Positions 39,463 to 48,951 are shown, counted from the first letter of the stretch. The stretch: 64,000 nucleotides of DNA from Serratia rubidaea (GCA_901472405.1 LR590463.1:4836001-4900000); one strand, 5' to 3'. Numbers and translations: made by a program. The notes: a model not told the origin generated them from the sequence alone.

Positions 39463-40479
39463 CTACGCCGTCAACGCGCCGATCTGCTGCCACACCTCAT
39501 CGACCGTTACGTCGGCGCACTCGCCCGACGCCGTTTGCAAAATCGCGTACTTACCCGACCACGGGTGCCAGGATTCCTTGTCGGTATCACCGAAGAACAC
39601 CACCTGCGTGCTGTTTACCGCTGCGGCCAGATGCATCTGCCCGCCGTCGCTGCATAGCACCAGGTGGCAGCGCTCAAACGCCGCCAGCAGCTCACGCACC
39701 GACGCCGTCGGGTAGAGCGCGACGCGCGCATTGCCACACTGCTCCAGCAGCTGCTGAGCGCGCTGCTGGTCACCGATATCATCCGGCGCCAGCGTGCCCT
39801 GCGGCGACCAAAATATCAGCACCCCATTGCGCGGATCATCGGTCAAACGGCGAATAATCTCGGCGTAGCGCTCCAGCGGCCAGCGCCGGTTAGCCATGCG
39901 GCTGCTGATATGCACCGCATAAATGCGCTCCGCCTGCGGCAAGGCGATTTGTATACGCTGCTGCGCTTGCTGCCGCTCTGACGCGCTTAAGTAAGCCCGC
40001 ACCGGGGGAATGGCGATTTGTCGATCGGTGATCGCCGACAAATAGCTAAAGGTATGTTCCACCTGATGTTTGCCGTGAAAATCTTGCGGTTTGAACGAGC
40101 GGGTTATTTCCGATGAACCGAGGTCGGCGCCGATAATATGTTTGACGCCCGCCATTTTCGCCAGCCGCAGGCTGTATTTGCAGGGAACGGGATTTGCCAG
40201 AATCGCTGCGTCAAATTTTATCTGCCGCAGCTGCAGGAATATCATCAGGCGCTCGAAATAAACGCCCAGCGTCGTTTCATGCTTCGCCTTGTGCTTTGCC
40301 TTTTTATAGACAAAAACCTTCTCAATATGCGGGTTATTTTCTACGACGTCCTGGCTGATTTTATTAATTAACAAATAGAGCTTGGCATCCGGGTATGCAA
40401 TTTTTACACCTTCAATCAGAGGGAGAGTGCAAACAAGATCGCCAATGTTATCGCGGCGAATAATTAAAATATTTTTCAT
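39463..40479 (-). CDS. GT9 glycosyltransferase, second heptosyltransferase-like gene
   Basis: 338 residues with ILIIRRDNIGDLVCTLPLI at the N-terminus and LCSDGGQMHLAAAV at the donor site, so family GT9. It is a single minus-strand gene between wabH and waaA. It is not WaaC, WaaF or WaaQ, all of which are present elsewhere. It may add D,D-heptose or another outer-core heptose. The start at 40479 (MKNILII) is by homology. Confidence 0.85.
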   Translation of the reverse strand: MKNILIIRRDNIGDLVCTLPLIEGVKIAYPDAKLYLLINKISQDVVENNPHIEKVFVYKKAKHKAKHETTLGVYFERLMIFLQLRQIKFDAAILANPVPCKYSLRLAKMAGVKHIIGADLGSSEITRSFKPQDFHGKHQVEHTFSYLSAITDRQIAIPPVRAYLSASERQQAQQRIQIALPQAERIYAVHISSRMANRRWPLERYAEIIRRLTDDPRNGVLIFWSPQGTLAPDDIGDQQRAQQLLEQCGNARVALYPTASVRELLAAFERCHLVLCSDGGQMHLAAAVNSTQVVFFGDTDKESWHPWSGKYAILQTASGECADVTVDEVWQQIGALTA

Positions 40480-40604
40480 ATCAACCCTATCGACGAAACC
40501 ACCCGTCTGTTGTCTGAAACTGGTGCCCGAAGCCACCAAATTAGCGCCTTTCCCTGCCGATTATGGTACTATTCCGAATAACCCATAAAAATGAAATTGA
40601 TAGA

Positions 40605-41882
40605 ATGTTGCTGCGTTTATATCAGGTACTCCTCTACCTCATTCAGCCCCTGATCTGGCTTCGCTTATTACTGCGCAGCCGCAAAGCGCCGGCCTACCGC
40701 AAGCGCTGGGCTGAACGCTATGGCTTCTGCGCCGGGAAAGTGGTTCCCGGCGGCATCATGCTGCATTCCGTGTCCGTCGGCGAAACGCTCGCCGCCATTC
40801 CTTTGGTGCGCGCCCTGCGCCACCGTTACCCCTCTTTACCGATTACTGTGACCACAATGACCCCGACAGGTTCAGAGCGTGTCCAGTCCGCCTTCGGCAA
40901 AGATGTGCACCACGTCTACCTCCCTTACGATCTGCCCGGCTCCATGCACCGCTTCCTTGATCAGGTTAATCCGAAGCTGGTCATCATCATGGAAACTGAA
41001 CTGTGGCCGAACATGATCAACGCGCTGCACCAGCGCCAGATCCCGCTGGTGATCGCCAACGCGCGCCTTTCCGCCCGCTCTGCCGCCGGCTATAAAAAAA
41101 TCGGCGGCTTTATGCGCGATATGCTGCGCCGCATTACGCTTATCGCCGCGCAGAATCAGGAAGACGGCGACCGCTTTATCGAACTGGGGCTGAAGCGTTC
41201 CCAGTTAACCGTGACCGGCAGCCTGAAGTTCGATATTTCCGTTACCCCGGAGCTGGCGGCCCGGGCGGTGACGCTGCGCCGCCAGTGGGCGCCGCGGCGT
41301 CCGGTGTGGATCGCCACCAGCACGCATGAAGGGGAAGAGACTATTTTGCTGGCGGCGCACCGTAAGCTGCTGGAAAAGCACCCTGACCTGCTGCTGATCC
41401 TGGTGCCTCGCCATCCGGAACGCTTCCAGACCGCCAAAGAGTTAACGCAAAAGGCCGGCTTCAGCTACACCACCCGCAGCAGCGGTGAAATTCCCTCCAG
41501 CAGCACCCAGGTGGTGATCGGCGATACCATGGGCGAACTGATGCTGCTGTACGGCATTGCCGATCTGGCCTTCGTTGGCGGCAGCTTGGTGGAACGCGGC
41601 GGGCATAACCCGCTGGAAGCCGCGGCGCACGCCATTCCGGTACTGATGGGCCCGCATACCTTTAACTTTAAGGATATCTGCGGCAAGCTCTCTCAGGCCG
41701 AAGGGCTGATTACCGTCACCGATACCGACTCGCTGGTCAAAGAAGTGGAGACGCTGCTGACCGATGAGGATTATCGCCGTTACTACGGCCGCCACGCCGT
41801 TGAAGTGCTGTATCAGAACCAGGGCGCGCTGCAGCGCCTGCTGCACCTGCTGGAGCCTTATCTGCCGCCCCGGAGCCACTGA
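40605..41882 (+). CDS. waaA: WaaA, Kdo transferase
   Basis: 425 residues, the E. coli length. This inner-membrane GT30 enzyme, with an N-terminal anchor (LYQVLLYLIQPLIWLRLLL), adds Kdo residues from CMP-Kdo to lipid IVA. Conserved segments include HSVSVGETLAA, the catalytic Glu there, METELWPN, and GGSLVERGGHNPLEAAAHA. The stop overlaps the waaE start (TGATG). Confidence 0.97.
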   Translation: MLLRLYQVLLYLIQPLIWLRLLLRSRKAPAYRKRWAERYGFCAGKVVPGGIMLHSVSVGETLAAIPLVRALRHRYPSLPITVTTMTPTGSERVQSAFGKDVHHVYLPYDLPGSMHRFLDQVNPKLVIIMETELWPNMINALHQRQIPLVIANARLSARSAAGYKKIGGFMRDMLRRITLIAAQNQEDGDRFIELGLKRSQLTVTGSLKFDISVTPELAARAVTLRRQWAPRRPVWIATSTHEGEETILLAAHRKLLEKHPDLLLILVPRHPERFQTAKELTQKAGFSYTTRSSGEIPSSSTQVVIGDTMGELMLLYGIADLAFVGGSLVERGGHNPLEAAAHAIPVLMGPHTFNFKDICGKLSQAEGLITVTDTDSLVKEVETLLTDEDYRRYYGRHAVEVLYQNQGALQRLLHLLEPYLPPRSH

Positions 41883-42655
41883 TGGAAAACCGCAAAAGCC
41901 TGTCGGTCGTGATGATCGCCAAAAACGAAGCCGAGCTGCTGCCGGATTGCCTGCAGTCGGTCAGCTGGGCGGATGAAATCATCGTGCTGGACTCCGGCAG
42001 CCAGGATGATACGGTAGCCATTGCCGAAAACCTGGGCGCAAAAGTCTTCGTCAACCGCAACTGGCAGGGCTTCGGCAAACAGCGTCAGCTGGCGCAAAGC
42101 TACGCCGGCTGCGATTACGTGCTGATGATCGACGCTGACGAACGCGTAACGCCGGAGCTGCGTCGCGCCATCGAGCAGGTGCTCAGCGCCGCGGATGACG
42201 ATCGGGTTTACAGCCTGGGACGACGCAACCTGTTTCTTGGCCGTTTCATGCGCCATAGCGGCTGGTATCCGGACCGCGTCAACCGCCTGTACGCGCGTGA
42301 ACGCTACCGCTACAACGACGATCTGGTGCACGAGTCGCTCAATACGCTCGGCGCGCGCATCGTGCCGTTACAGGGCGATCTGCTGCATCTGACCTGCCGC
42401 GACTTTTTTGCCTTTCAACGCAAGCAGCTTCATTACGCGCAGGAATGGGCGACGCAGCGCCATACCGCCGGCAAGCGCTGCGGTTACTTCTCCATCCTCA
42501 CCCACACGCTTGGCGCCTTCTGCAAGACCTGGCTGCTGCGCGCCGGCTTTCTCGACGGTAAACAGGGGTTGCTGTTAGCCGTGGTCAACGCGCAATATAC
42601 CTTTAATAAGTACGCCGCACTGTGGGCGTTGGGCCGCAACTATTCAGAGAAGTAA
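41882..42655 (+). CDS. waaE: WaaE, LPS inner-core beta-1,4-glucosyltransferase (GT2)
   Basis: 257 residues. It is an inverting GT-A enzyme with SVVMIAKNEAELLPDCL, DSGSQDDT and the metal-binding MIDADERV. In Klebsiella and Serratia, WaaE adds glucose to heptose I. E. coli lacks it, so it is a useful lineage marker. It is translationally coupled to waaA and ends three bases before coaD. Confidence 0.94.
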   Translation: MENRKSLSVVMIAKNEAELLPDCLQSVSWADEIIVLDSGSQDDTVAIAENLGAKVFVNRNWQGFGKQRQLAQSYAGCDYVLMIDADERVTPELRRAIEQVLSAADDDRVYSLGRRNLFLGRFMRHSGWYPDRVNRLYARERYRYNDDLVHESLNTLGARIVPLQGDLLHLTCRDFFAFQRKQLHYAQEWATQRHTAGKRCGYFSILTHTLGAFCKTWLLRAGFLDGKQGLLLAVVNAQYTFNKYAALWALGRNYSEK

Positions 42656-42658
42656 ATC

Positions 42659-43144
42659 ATGACCAGCAAAGCCATCTACCCCGGAACGTTTGACCCCATG
42701 ACCAACGGCCACCTGGATCTGGTGACCCGGGCGTCAAGGATGTTCGATCGCGTGATTCTGGCCATTGCCGCCAGCCCGAGCAAAAAGCCGCTGTTTACGC
42801 TGGATGAACGGGTTGAACTGGCGACGCAGGTAACGGCGCATCTGGATAACGTGGAAGTTCTGGGCTTCAGCGAGCTGATGGCGCACTTTGCCGAGCATCA
42901 AAACGCCAATATCCTGGTGCGCGGGCTGCGGGCGGTGTCGGATTTCGAATATGAACTGCAGCTGGCCAATATGAACCGCCACCTGATGCCCACCCTGGAA
43001 AGCGTTTTTCTGATGCCGTCGGAAGAGTGGTCGTTTATCTCCTCTTCGCTGGTGAAAGAGGTGGCGCGCCACGGCGGCGACATCTCGCCGTTCCTGCCGG
43101 ATGTCGTCACCAAGGCGCTGCTGGACAAACTGGCGTCCAGCTAA
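42659..43144 (+). CDS. coaD: CoaD, phosphopantetheine adenylyltransferase
   Basis: 161 residues. It transfers AMP from ATP to 4'-phosphopantetheine, the fourth step of CoA synthesis. The nucleotidyltransferase motif TFDPMTNGHLDL contains the GH of HxGH-type enzymes, and WSFISSSLVKEVARHGGD is the ISSTxxR counterpart. It is the last gene of the waaA-waaE-coaD operon and convergent with mutM. Confidence 0.98.
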   Translation: MTSKAIYPGTFDPMTNGHLDLVTRASRMFDRVILAIAASPSKKPLFTLDERVELATQVTAHLDNVEVLGFSELMAHFAEHQNANILVRGLRAVSDFEYELQLANMNRHLMPTLESVFLMPSEEWSFISSSLVKEVARHGGDISPFLPDVVTKALLDKLASS

Positions 43145-43147
43145 CGC

Positions 43148-43957
43148 TTAATGCTGGCAGCGGCGGCAGAAGAAGGTGCTGCGCTGCCCGTGCTTCGCGC
43201 TCTCAATCGGCGTGCCGCAGACCCGACAAGGTTCGCCGGCGCGTCCGTAGACCTGCAGTTCCTGCGCAAAATACCCCGGTTTCCCGTCCGACTGCAGAAA
43301 ATCACGCAGCGTGGTGCCGCCCTGTTCGATCGAGCGCTGCAGCACGGCCTTAACCGTTGTCGCCAGCAGCTCGGCCTCCGGCAGGCTCAACGATCCCGCA
43401 GGGCGGTCCGGAAGGATCCCGGCGGTAAACAGCGACTCGCTGGCATAGATATTCCCCACGCCCACCACCAGCTTGTTATCCATCAGCCAGGGCTTAATCA
43501 GCGTACGCTTATTGCGCGACTTCTCGAACAGATACCGGCCGTCAAACGCCTCGCTCAGCGGCTCCGGCCCCAGATGGGCCAGCACGTTGCTGGTTGCCGG
43601 GTCCTCACACCAAAGCCAGGCGCCAAAACGGCGTGGGTCGGTATAGCGCAGAATCATGCCGTTGCTCATCACCAGGTCGACGTGGTCATGCTTGCCGGCC
43701 TCGCTCTCTTCCGCCAGCATGCGCAGGCTGCCCGACATGCCGAGGTGGACGATAATCCAGCCGGCATCCAGTTCAATCAGCAGGTATTTGGCGCGACGCT
43801 GGACGCTGCGCACCGGCCGGTCGCTCAACGCCAGGATCTGTTCGGAGACCGGCCAGCGCAGACGCGCATTGCGCACCACGGCGTACTGGATGCTGTGTCC
43901 GACAAGATACGGTTCAATACCGCGGCGACTGGTTTCAACTTCTGGTAATTCTGGCAC
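43148..43957 (-). CDS. mutM: MutM, formamidopyrimidine-DNA glycosylase
   Basis: 269 residues from a GTG start at 43957 that places the obligatory PELPEVET directly after the initiator, with the catalytic N-terminal Pro and Glu. GAGGAG lies a few bases upstream. It removes 8-oxoguanine and nicks the abasic site. It has the H2TH region (VGVGNIYASESLFTAGI) and a C-terminal zinc finger (CRVCGTPI ... FCRRCQ). The frame extends upstream but an extended N-terminus would block catalysis. Confidence 0.97.
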   Translation of the reverse strand: MPELPEVETSRRGIEPYLVGHSIQYAVVRNARLRWPVSEQILALSDRPVRSVQRRAKYLLIELDAGWIIVHLGMSGSLRMLAEESEAGKHDHVDLVMSNGMILRYTDPRRFGAWLWCEDPATSNVLAHLGPEPLSEAFDGRYLFEKSRNKRTLIKPWLMDNKLVVGVGNIYASESLFTAGILPDRPAGSLSLPEAELLATTVKAVLQRSIEQGGTTLRDFLQSDGKPGYFAQELQVYGRAGEPCRVCGTPIESAKHGQRSTFFCRRCQH

Positions 43958-44080
43958 GGCGCGCTCCTCTCGCATTCGGTTGCCCTACAACGTCCAGATT
44001 ACTGCCTGGCGGCGGCGCTGTGAATCCCCGTGGGCGGAACAACGGTGATGCACGGCCGGGTACGGCGGGCAAAAAGCAAA

Positions 44081-44103
44081 AAACCCGGCCGAAGCCGGGT
44101 TTT
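44081..44103. terminator. Terminator of rpmBG
   Basis: AAACCCGGC pairs with GCCGGGTTT around a CGAA loop, and on the minus strand it is followed by a T tract. It lies 22 bases after the rpmG stop. Confidence 0.88.
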
Positions 44104-44125
44104 ACTTAATCCACTAAACTAAGAA

Positions 44126-44293
44126 TTACTTAATTTTAGCTTCTTTGTAGACTACGTGCTGACGGACAACTGGATCGAATTTCTTCAGTTCCAGTTTTTC
44201 CGGCTTAGTACGCTTGTTCTTCGTGGTGGTATAGAAGTGACCAGTACCAGCAGAAGAAACCAGCTTGATCTTCTCGCGAACACCTTTAGCCAT
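44126..44293 (-). CDS. rpmG: Ribosomal protein L33
   Basis: 55 residues from ATG at 44293, beginning MAKGVREKIKLVSSAGTGHF and ending KEAKIK, which is the E. coli-like L33 of the large subunit. It follows rpmB by 16 bases in the same operon. It lacks the CxxC zinc ribbon seen in some L33 paralogues. Confidence 0.97.
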   Translation of the reverse strand: MAKGVREKIKLVSSAGTGHFYTTTKNKRTKPEKLELKKFDPVVRQHVVYKEAKIK

Positions 44294-44309
44294 GATTCAG
44301 TTCCTTTCC

Positions 44310-44546
44310 TTAATACTTCTCACCACGGGCACGCAGATCGGCCAGAACCGTCTCAATACCCTTCTTATCGATAATACGCATACCTTTAGCAGATACACGC
44401 AGAGTTACAAAGCGCTTCTCAGCCTCAACCCAAAAACGGTGTGAGTGCAGGTTTGGCAGAAAACGGCGTTTGGTCGCGTTCATTGCGTGGGAACGGTTGT
44501 TACCGCTCACCGGGCGCTTGCCAGTAACTTGGCAGACTCGGGACAT
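44310..44546 (-). CDS. rpmB: Ribosomal protein L28
   Basis: 78 residues beginning MSRVCQVTGKRPVSGNNRSH and ending ADLRARGEKY. It is a component of the 50S subunit. Its 5' leader is about 190 bases long and contains a large paired stem and two direct repeats, described separately. SD GGAG precedes the ATG. Confidence 0.98.
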   Translation of the reverse strand: MSRVCQVTGKRPVSGNNRSHAMNATKRRFLPNLHSHRFWVEAEKRFVTLRVSAKGMRIIDKKGIETVLADLRARGEKY

Positions 44547-44611
44547 GTCTATTCTCCAAAAATCAAATCAGCTCGAGCTTCGTATAGGGTATGGCCGCCT
44601 CGTCAGGCTTT

Positions 44612-44703
44612 AGAGCCCATCTCAGCAAACTTCATACTGAGGAGACTCTCGTCATCAGGTCAGAAACCACACATCAGGTCAGAAACCTGCTGAGATAGGC
44701 TCT
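44612..44703 (-). promoter_or_regulatory. Structured 5' leader of the rpmBG mRNA
   Basis: Two 16-base arms, 44612-44627 and 44687 plus one to 44703, pair completely in the RNA (15 Watson-Crick pairs and one G-U). They enclose about 60 bases holding a 16-base direct repeat (44653-44668 and 44672-44687, period 19). Such a long-range stem in a ribosomal-protein leader suggests autogenous or growth control; this is inferred from structure only. Confidence 0.6.
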
Positions 44704-44736
44704 TAACGCCAAACCCAAGATTCTCAAAGGTGGCGT

Positions 44737-44765
44737 AGTATACGCTCTGAAGCGTAAGTGCTCAA
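44737..44765 (-). promoter_or_regulatory. Sigma70 promoter of rpmBG
   Basis: On the minus strand TTGAGC (44765-44760) and TATACT (44742-44737) are 17 bases apart. The predicted start would lie just upstream of the structured leader. Confidence 0.75.
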
Positions 44766-44787
44766 GTCCCGAACAGCTAAAGATCCC

Positions 44788-45492
44788 TCAAGGATCGCGA
44801 AATTTTTTCCTAAAGCCAGCCGCGCTCAGCAAAAGAGACGCATTCCCCCCTGCGATAACCAGATGATCGAGCACCCGGATCTCCAATAATTGGCAGGCGC
44901 TGACGATTTGCTCGGTAATTTGACGGTCTGCCTGACTGGGTTCGGCCCGCCCCGAAGGATGATTGTGCGCCAGAATAATGGCGGCGGCGTTCGCCTTCAA
45001 GGCTTCGCGCACAATTTCCCGCGGGTGAACCACCACGCTGCTGATACTGCCCGCAAACATTTCCTGATGGCGGATGACCCGATGCTGGTTATCCAGCAGC
45101 AGCACCAGGAAAACCTCCCGCTCGCGATGCGTCAGCAGGCTTTGCAGATAGTTGCGGGTAACCTGCGGGTTCAGCAGCGCGTCCTCCTGCGTCAAGCGGC
45201 TGGAAAAGCAGCGAAACGCCAGCTCCGACGTGGCGCTCAGCTGGCTGTAGGTGGCATCCCCCACGCCCTTCTGAGCACATAGCTGGGCATAATCCGCCGA
45301 CACCAGCCGATGCAGCGAGCCAAACTGCCGCAGCAGCTGTTCCGCACGCGACATCACGTGCACGCCGGGAAACCCGGTCCGTAAAAAAATCGCCAGCAGT
45401 TCAACATCCGACAGCGCCGCCGCGCCGTCACGCAGCAACTTTTCCCTGGGCGCCAGCTCTCCCGGCCACGGCGCCAGACTTTGATTATTCAT
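44788..45492 (-). CDS. radC: RadC-family JAMM/MPN protein
   Basis: 234 residues. An N-terminal helix-hairpin-helix-like part is followed by the MPN domain with the metal motif HNHPSGRAEPSQAD, plus the upstream Glu in the REVFLVLLLDNQHR region. The historical link to recombination repair is disputed and the biochemical role is unknown. The start at 45492 (MNNQSLAPWPGEL) was chosen by homology over a start nine codons upstream. It is divergent from coaBC. Confidence 0.93.
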   Translation of the reverse strand: MNNQSLAPWPGELAPREKLLRDGAAALSDVELLAIFLRTGFPGVHVMSRAEQLLRQFGSLHRLVSADYAQLCAQKGVGDATYSQLSATSELAFRCFSSRLTQEDALLNPQVTRNYLQSLLTHREREVFLVLLLDNQHRVIRHQEMFAGSISSVVVHPREIVREALKANAAAIILAHNHPSGRAEPSQADRQITEQIVSACQLLEIRVLDHLVIAGGNASLLLSAAGFRKKFRDP

Positions 45493-45669
45493 GATTCGTC
45501 CTCCCTGCGCAGACATCATGCCATGCGGGGCGGGGGTTAACGACGGCGGCCTGATAAGCTTGCGATGTACTGCGCAAAGCTCAATGTAACGACCACCAGG
45601 TTATGCAGAAACGCTCATCCGCGCGGCGAGTATGCTAAAATGGCGCATCTTTCGGTTTTCAATCGGACA

Positions 45670-46889
45670 ATGACGATGACGGGACTTTCCGGCAAACATA
45701 TCGTACTGGGCATCAGCGGCGGCATCGCAGCGTATAAATGCCCGGAGCTGGTGCGCCGCCTGCGCGACAGAGGCGCCGAAGTACGCGTAGTGATGACCCA
45801 GGCTGCGCAGTCGTTCATTACCCCGCTGACGCTGCAGGCGGTTTCCGGCCATCCGGTGTCGGACGATCTGCTGGATCCCGCCGCAGAGGCCGCCATGGGC
45901 CATATCGAGCTGGGCAAGTGGGCCGATCTGGTGATTCTGGCGCCGGCAACGGCGGATTTGCTGGCGCGCGTCGCGCCGGCATGGCCAACGACCTACTCAC
46001 CACCCTGTGCCTGGCGACGGCCGCCCCCATCGCCGCCGCGCCGGCGATGAACCAACAGATGTACCGCGCCGCGGCGACGCAGGCCAACCTGCGCGCCCTG
46101 CAGGCGCGCGGCATGCTGATGTGGGGGCCGGACAGCGGCAGCCAGGCCTGCGGCGACGTCGGCCCGGGCCGGATGCTCGATCCGCTGGAGCTGGTCGATC
46201 TGGCGAACCGCCACTTCTCAACGCCGCAGGACCTCACGCACCTGAAGCTGATGGTCACCGCCGGCCCGACGCGCGAAGCGCTGGACCCGGTGCGCTTTAT
46301 CAGCAACCACAGCTCGGGCAAAATGGGCTTTGCCATCGCCACCGCCGCCGCGGCGCGCGGCGCACAGGTCACGCTGATCGCCGGGCCGGTGGATCTGCCG
46401 ACCCCGCCGTCGGTGACTCGCATCGACGTCATCAGCGCGCTGGAGATGGAGCAGGCCGTGCAGCAACGGGCGCAGCAGCAGGATATTTTTGTCTCCTGCG
46501 CCGCCGTAGCGGATTACCGTCCTGCGCTGGTGGCCGATGAAAAAATTAAAAAACAGGGTGATGAGATCACCATCAAGATGGTAAAAAACCCCGACATCGT
46601 CGCCGGCGTTGCCGCCATGAACAAAAATCGACCGTTTGTCGTTGGGTTTGCTGCCGAAACCCAGAATGTGGAAGAATACGCGCGACAAAAACTGGCGCGC
46701 AAGAAACTGGATGTAATCTGCGCCAACGATGTATCGCTTGCAGGGCAGGGTTTCAACAGTGATACCAATGCCTTACACCTTTTTTGGCAGGATGGGGAAA
46801 AGCGCCTGGCGCTTAGCGATAAAGCACTCCTTGGCCAACGTTTAATAGACGAGATAGTCAGCCGTTATGATGAAAAAAATCGACGTTAA
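45670..46889 (+). CDS. coaBC: CoaBC, bifunctional CoA biosynthesis enzyme (one missing base)
   Basis: Couples cysteine to 4'-phosphopantothenate (CoaB) and decarboxylates the product (CoaC). The CoaC half has GISGGIAAYK, PAMNQQMY and the catalytic Cys in GSQACGD. The CoaB half has NHSSGKMGFAIA and IKKQGDEITIKMVKNPDI. One C is missing near 45974 (the RVAAGMANDLLTT join). With it, the protein has 406 residues as in E. coli. The gene is essential, so a real frameshift is very unlikely. ATGs at 45670 and 45676 are both possible. Confidence 0.95.
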
Positions 46890-47325
46890 GATTCTCGACC
46901 CGCGTATCGGTCAGGATTTTCCATTACCGACTTACGCCACGCCGGGTTCTGCAGGCCTCGATCTGCGCGCCTGCCTGGACGCCGCGGTAGAGCTGGCGCC
47001 GGGGGAAACCACCCTGCTGCCGACCGGTCTGGCCATTCACATCGCTGACGCCAATCTGGCGGCGGTGATCCTGCCGCGCTCCGGCCTTGGCCATAAGCAC
47101 GGCGTCGTGCTGGGCAACCTGGTCGGCCTGATTGACTCCGACTATCAGGGGCAGCTGATGGTGTCCGTGTGGAACCGCGGGCAAAAGGCGTTCACCATCG
47201 AGCCGGGCGAACGTATCGCACAGATGGTCTTCGTACCGGTAGTGCAGGCTGAATTCAACCTGGTCGAAGAATTCGACAGCAGCGAACGCGGTGAAGGCGG
47301 CTTCGGCCACTCGGGCCGCCAATAA
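46867..47325 (+). CDS. dut: Dut, dUTPase
   Basis: 152 residues; a start at 46870 would give 151. Trimeric Mg-dependent pyrophosphatase that keeps uracil out of DNA and supplies dUMP. The conserved motifs are all there: LPRSGLGHKHGV, GLIDSDYQG, GERIAQMVFVP and the Gly-rich C-terminal arm RGEGGFGHSG. It overlaps the end of coaBC by 23 bases, as in E. coli. Confidence 0.97.
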   Translation: MMKKIDVKILDPRIGQDFPLPTYATPGSAGLDLRACLDAAVELAPGETTLLPTGLAIHIADANLAAVILPRSGLGHKHGVVLGNLVGLIDSDYQGQLMVSVWNRGQKAFTIEPGERIAQMVFVPVVQAEFNLVEEFDSSERGEGGFGHSGRQ

Positions 47326-47610
47326 GCACGACCGCATTAGGATGGCCGGCACGGAAGCCGCCTGAAACCTCGTCCGCCGCAGGCTATGGAGAGCTCAGCG
47401 ACGGGGTTCCCGGCAGCCGGCAGCGTTGAGTGCCCACACCATGGGGCATATCACCGCCGCAGGCCAGGCAATGCGAAGAAAACCGGTCATAAAGACCGCT
47501 GACCCCACACCGTAAAAAAAGCTATCACATAAGCCGCACAGAATAGCGTCTGGCGCGGCCGGTGCCGGGTTTCCAAAGTCCAAGCCGTTTTAGCAAGGGT
47601 CTTATCAGAC

Positions 47611-48208
47611 ATGGCAGAAAAAGAAAATACCAAAAGGAATCGGCGCGAGGAGATACTGCAGGCGTTAGCCCAGATGCTGGAATCCAGCGACGGCAGCCAG
47701 CGCATCACCACGGCAAAACTGGCTGCGAATGTCGGTGTCTCTGAAGCCGCGCTGTACCGGCATTTTCCCAGCAAGACGCGGATGTTCGACAGCCTGATCG
47801 AGTTTATCGAAGACAGGCCTGATCACGCGTATCAACCTGATCCTGCAGGATGAAAAAGAGACCTTCAGCCGCCTGCGGCTGATTCTGCTGCTCGTCCTCA
47901 GCTTTGCCGAGCGCAACCCGGGATTAACGCGGATTATGACCGGCCACGCGCTGATGTTTGAACAGGATCGCCTGCAGGGCCGGATTAACCAGCTGTTTGA
48001 ACGCATCGAAGCGCAGCTGCGCCAGGTGTTGAAGGAACGCAAACTGCGGGAAGGCAAAGGCTTTATCGTGGATGAAACCATGCTGGCCAGCCAGCTGCTG
48101 GCGTTCTGCGAGGGCATGCTGTCACGCTATGTGCGTTCCGAATTCCGCTACCGCCCGACGGAAGAGTTTGAAGGACGCTGGCCGCTGTTGGCGGCACAGC
48201 TGCAATAA
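47611..48208 (+). CDS. slmA: SlmA, nucleoid occlusion factor (one extra G)
   Basis: TetR-type DNA-binding protein that, when bound to its chromosomal sites, stops FtsZ assembly over the nucleoid. The helix-turn-helix is in [20 protein letters not shown]. At 47816-47817 GG should be G. Corrected, the protein continues [13 protein letters not shown] ... [19 protein letters not shown] and has 198 residues as in E. coli. 285 bases without a gene separate it from dut; nothing regulatory is evident there. Confidence 0.94.
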
Positions 48209-48210
48209 GA

Positions 48211-48234
48211 CAACGCCGGGCATGCCCGGCGTTG
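48211..48234. terminator. Palindromic terminator between slmA and pyrE
   Basis: A perfect 24-base palindrome with 12-base arms (CAACGCCGGGCA) two bases after the slmA stop. It separates convergent slmA and pyrE. The T tract is weak on both sides. Confidence 0.7.
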
Positions 48235-48255
48235 TTATATCATCAGCCGCGCAAG

Positions 48256-48897
48256 TTAGATGCCGTACTGCTCGCGGTAGGCGCGCACCGCCGCCAGATG
48301 CTCCGCCATTTCCGGTTTTTCCGCCAGATAGGCAATCAGATCCTGCAACGTGACGATAGAGATGACCTTGCAGTGATAATCGCGCTCGACTTCCTGAATC
48401 GCTGATACCTCGCCGCGGCCGCGCTCCTGACGGTCGAGGGAAATCAGCACGCCGGCCAGGCTGGCGCCGCTGGCGTTGATAATCTCCATGGATTCACGAA
48501 TTGCAGTACCGGCGGTGATGACATCATCCACCAGCATCACGCGACCCTGCAGCGGGCTGCCGACCAGCGAGCCGCCTTCACCGTGGGTTTTCGCCTCTTT
48601 ACGGTTGAAGCAGTAAGGCACGTCGCGGTCGTGATGTTCGGCCAACGCGACGGCGGTGGTGGTGGCGATCGGAATGCCTTTATACGCCGGGCCGAACAGC
48701 AAATCGAAGTCAATGCCGGCATCCACCAGCGCTTCAGCATAAAAACGCCCCAGCAGCGCAAGGTCGCGCCCGGTATTGAACAGGCCGGCGTTGAAGAAAT
48801 ATGGGCTGGTACGGCCGGATTTCAGGGTGAACTCGCCGAATTTCAATACCTGCTTGTTAAGCGCAAACTCGATAAACTGGCGCTGGTAGGCTTTCAT
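48256..48897 (-). CDS. pyrE: PyrE, orotate phosphoribosyltransferase
   Basis: 213 residues. It makes orotidine monophosphate from orotate and PRPP. The PRPP-binding loop VMLVDDVITAGTA and the catalytic-loop region FNRKEAKTHGEGG are intact. ATG at 48897 follows GAGGAG. It lies behind rph with an attenuator hairpin in the gap. Confidence 0.97.
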   Translation of the reverse strand: MKAYQRQFIEFALNKQVLKFGEFTLKSGRTSPYFFNAGLFNTGRDLALLGRFYAEALVDAGIDFDLLFGPAYKGIPIATTTAVALAEHHDRDVPYCFNRKEAKTHGEGGSLVGSPLQGRVMLVDDVITAGTAIRESMEIINASGASLAGVLISLDRQERGRGEVSAIQEVERDYHCKVISIVTLQDLIAYLAEKPEMAEHLAAVRAYREQYGI

Positions 48898-48951
48898 CAC
48901 TGCTTCTCCTCGTCTTGATACTGATTGATACTGCGCCCGATCGCCGGGCGT

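Noticed and set aside
44653..44687. Two 16-base direct repeats as a possible CRISPR remnant
   Set aside because: Spacer length would be three bases and there are only two units; they lie in the rpmB leader.
45670..46889. Two separate genes for CoaC and CoaB
   Set aside because: The break is inside the CoaC domain, not at the domain border, and one added base restores the normal 406-residue fusion.
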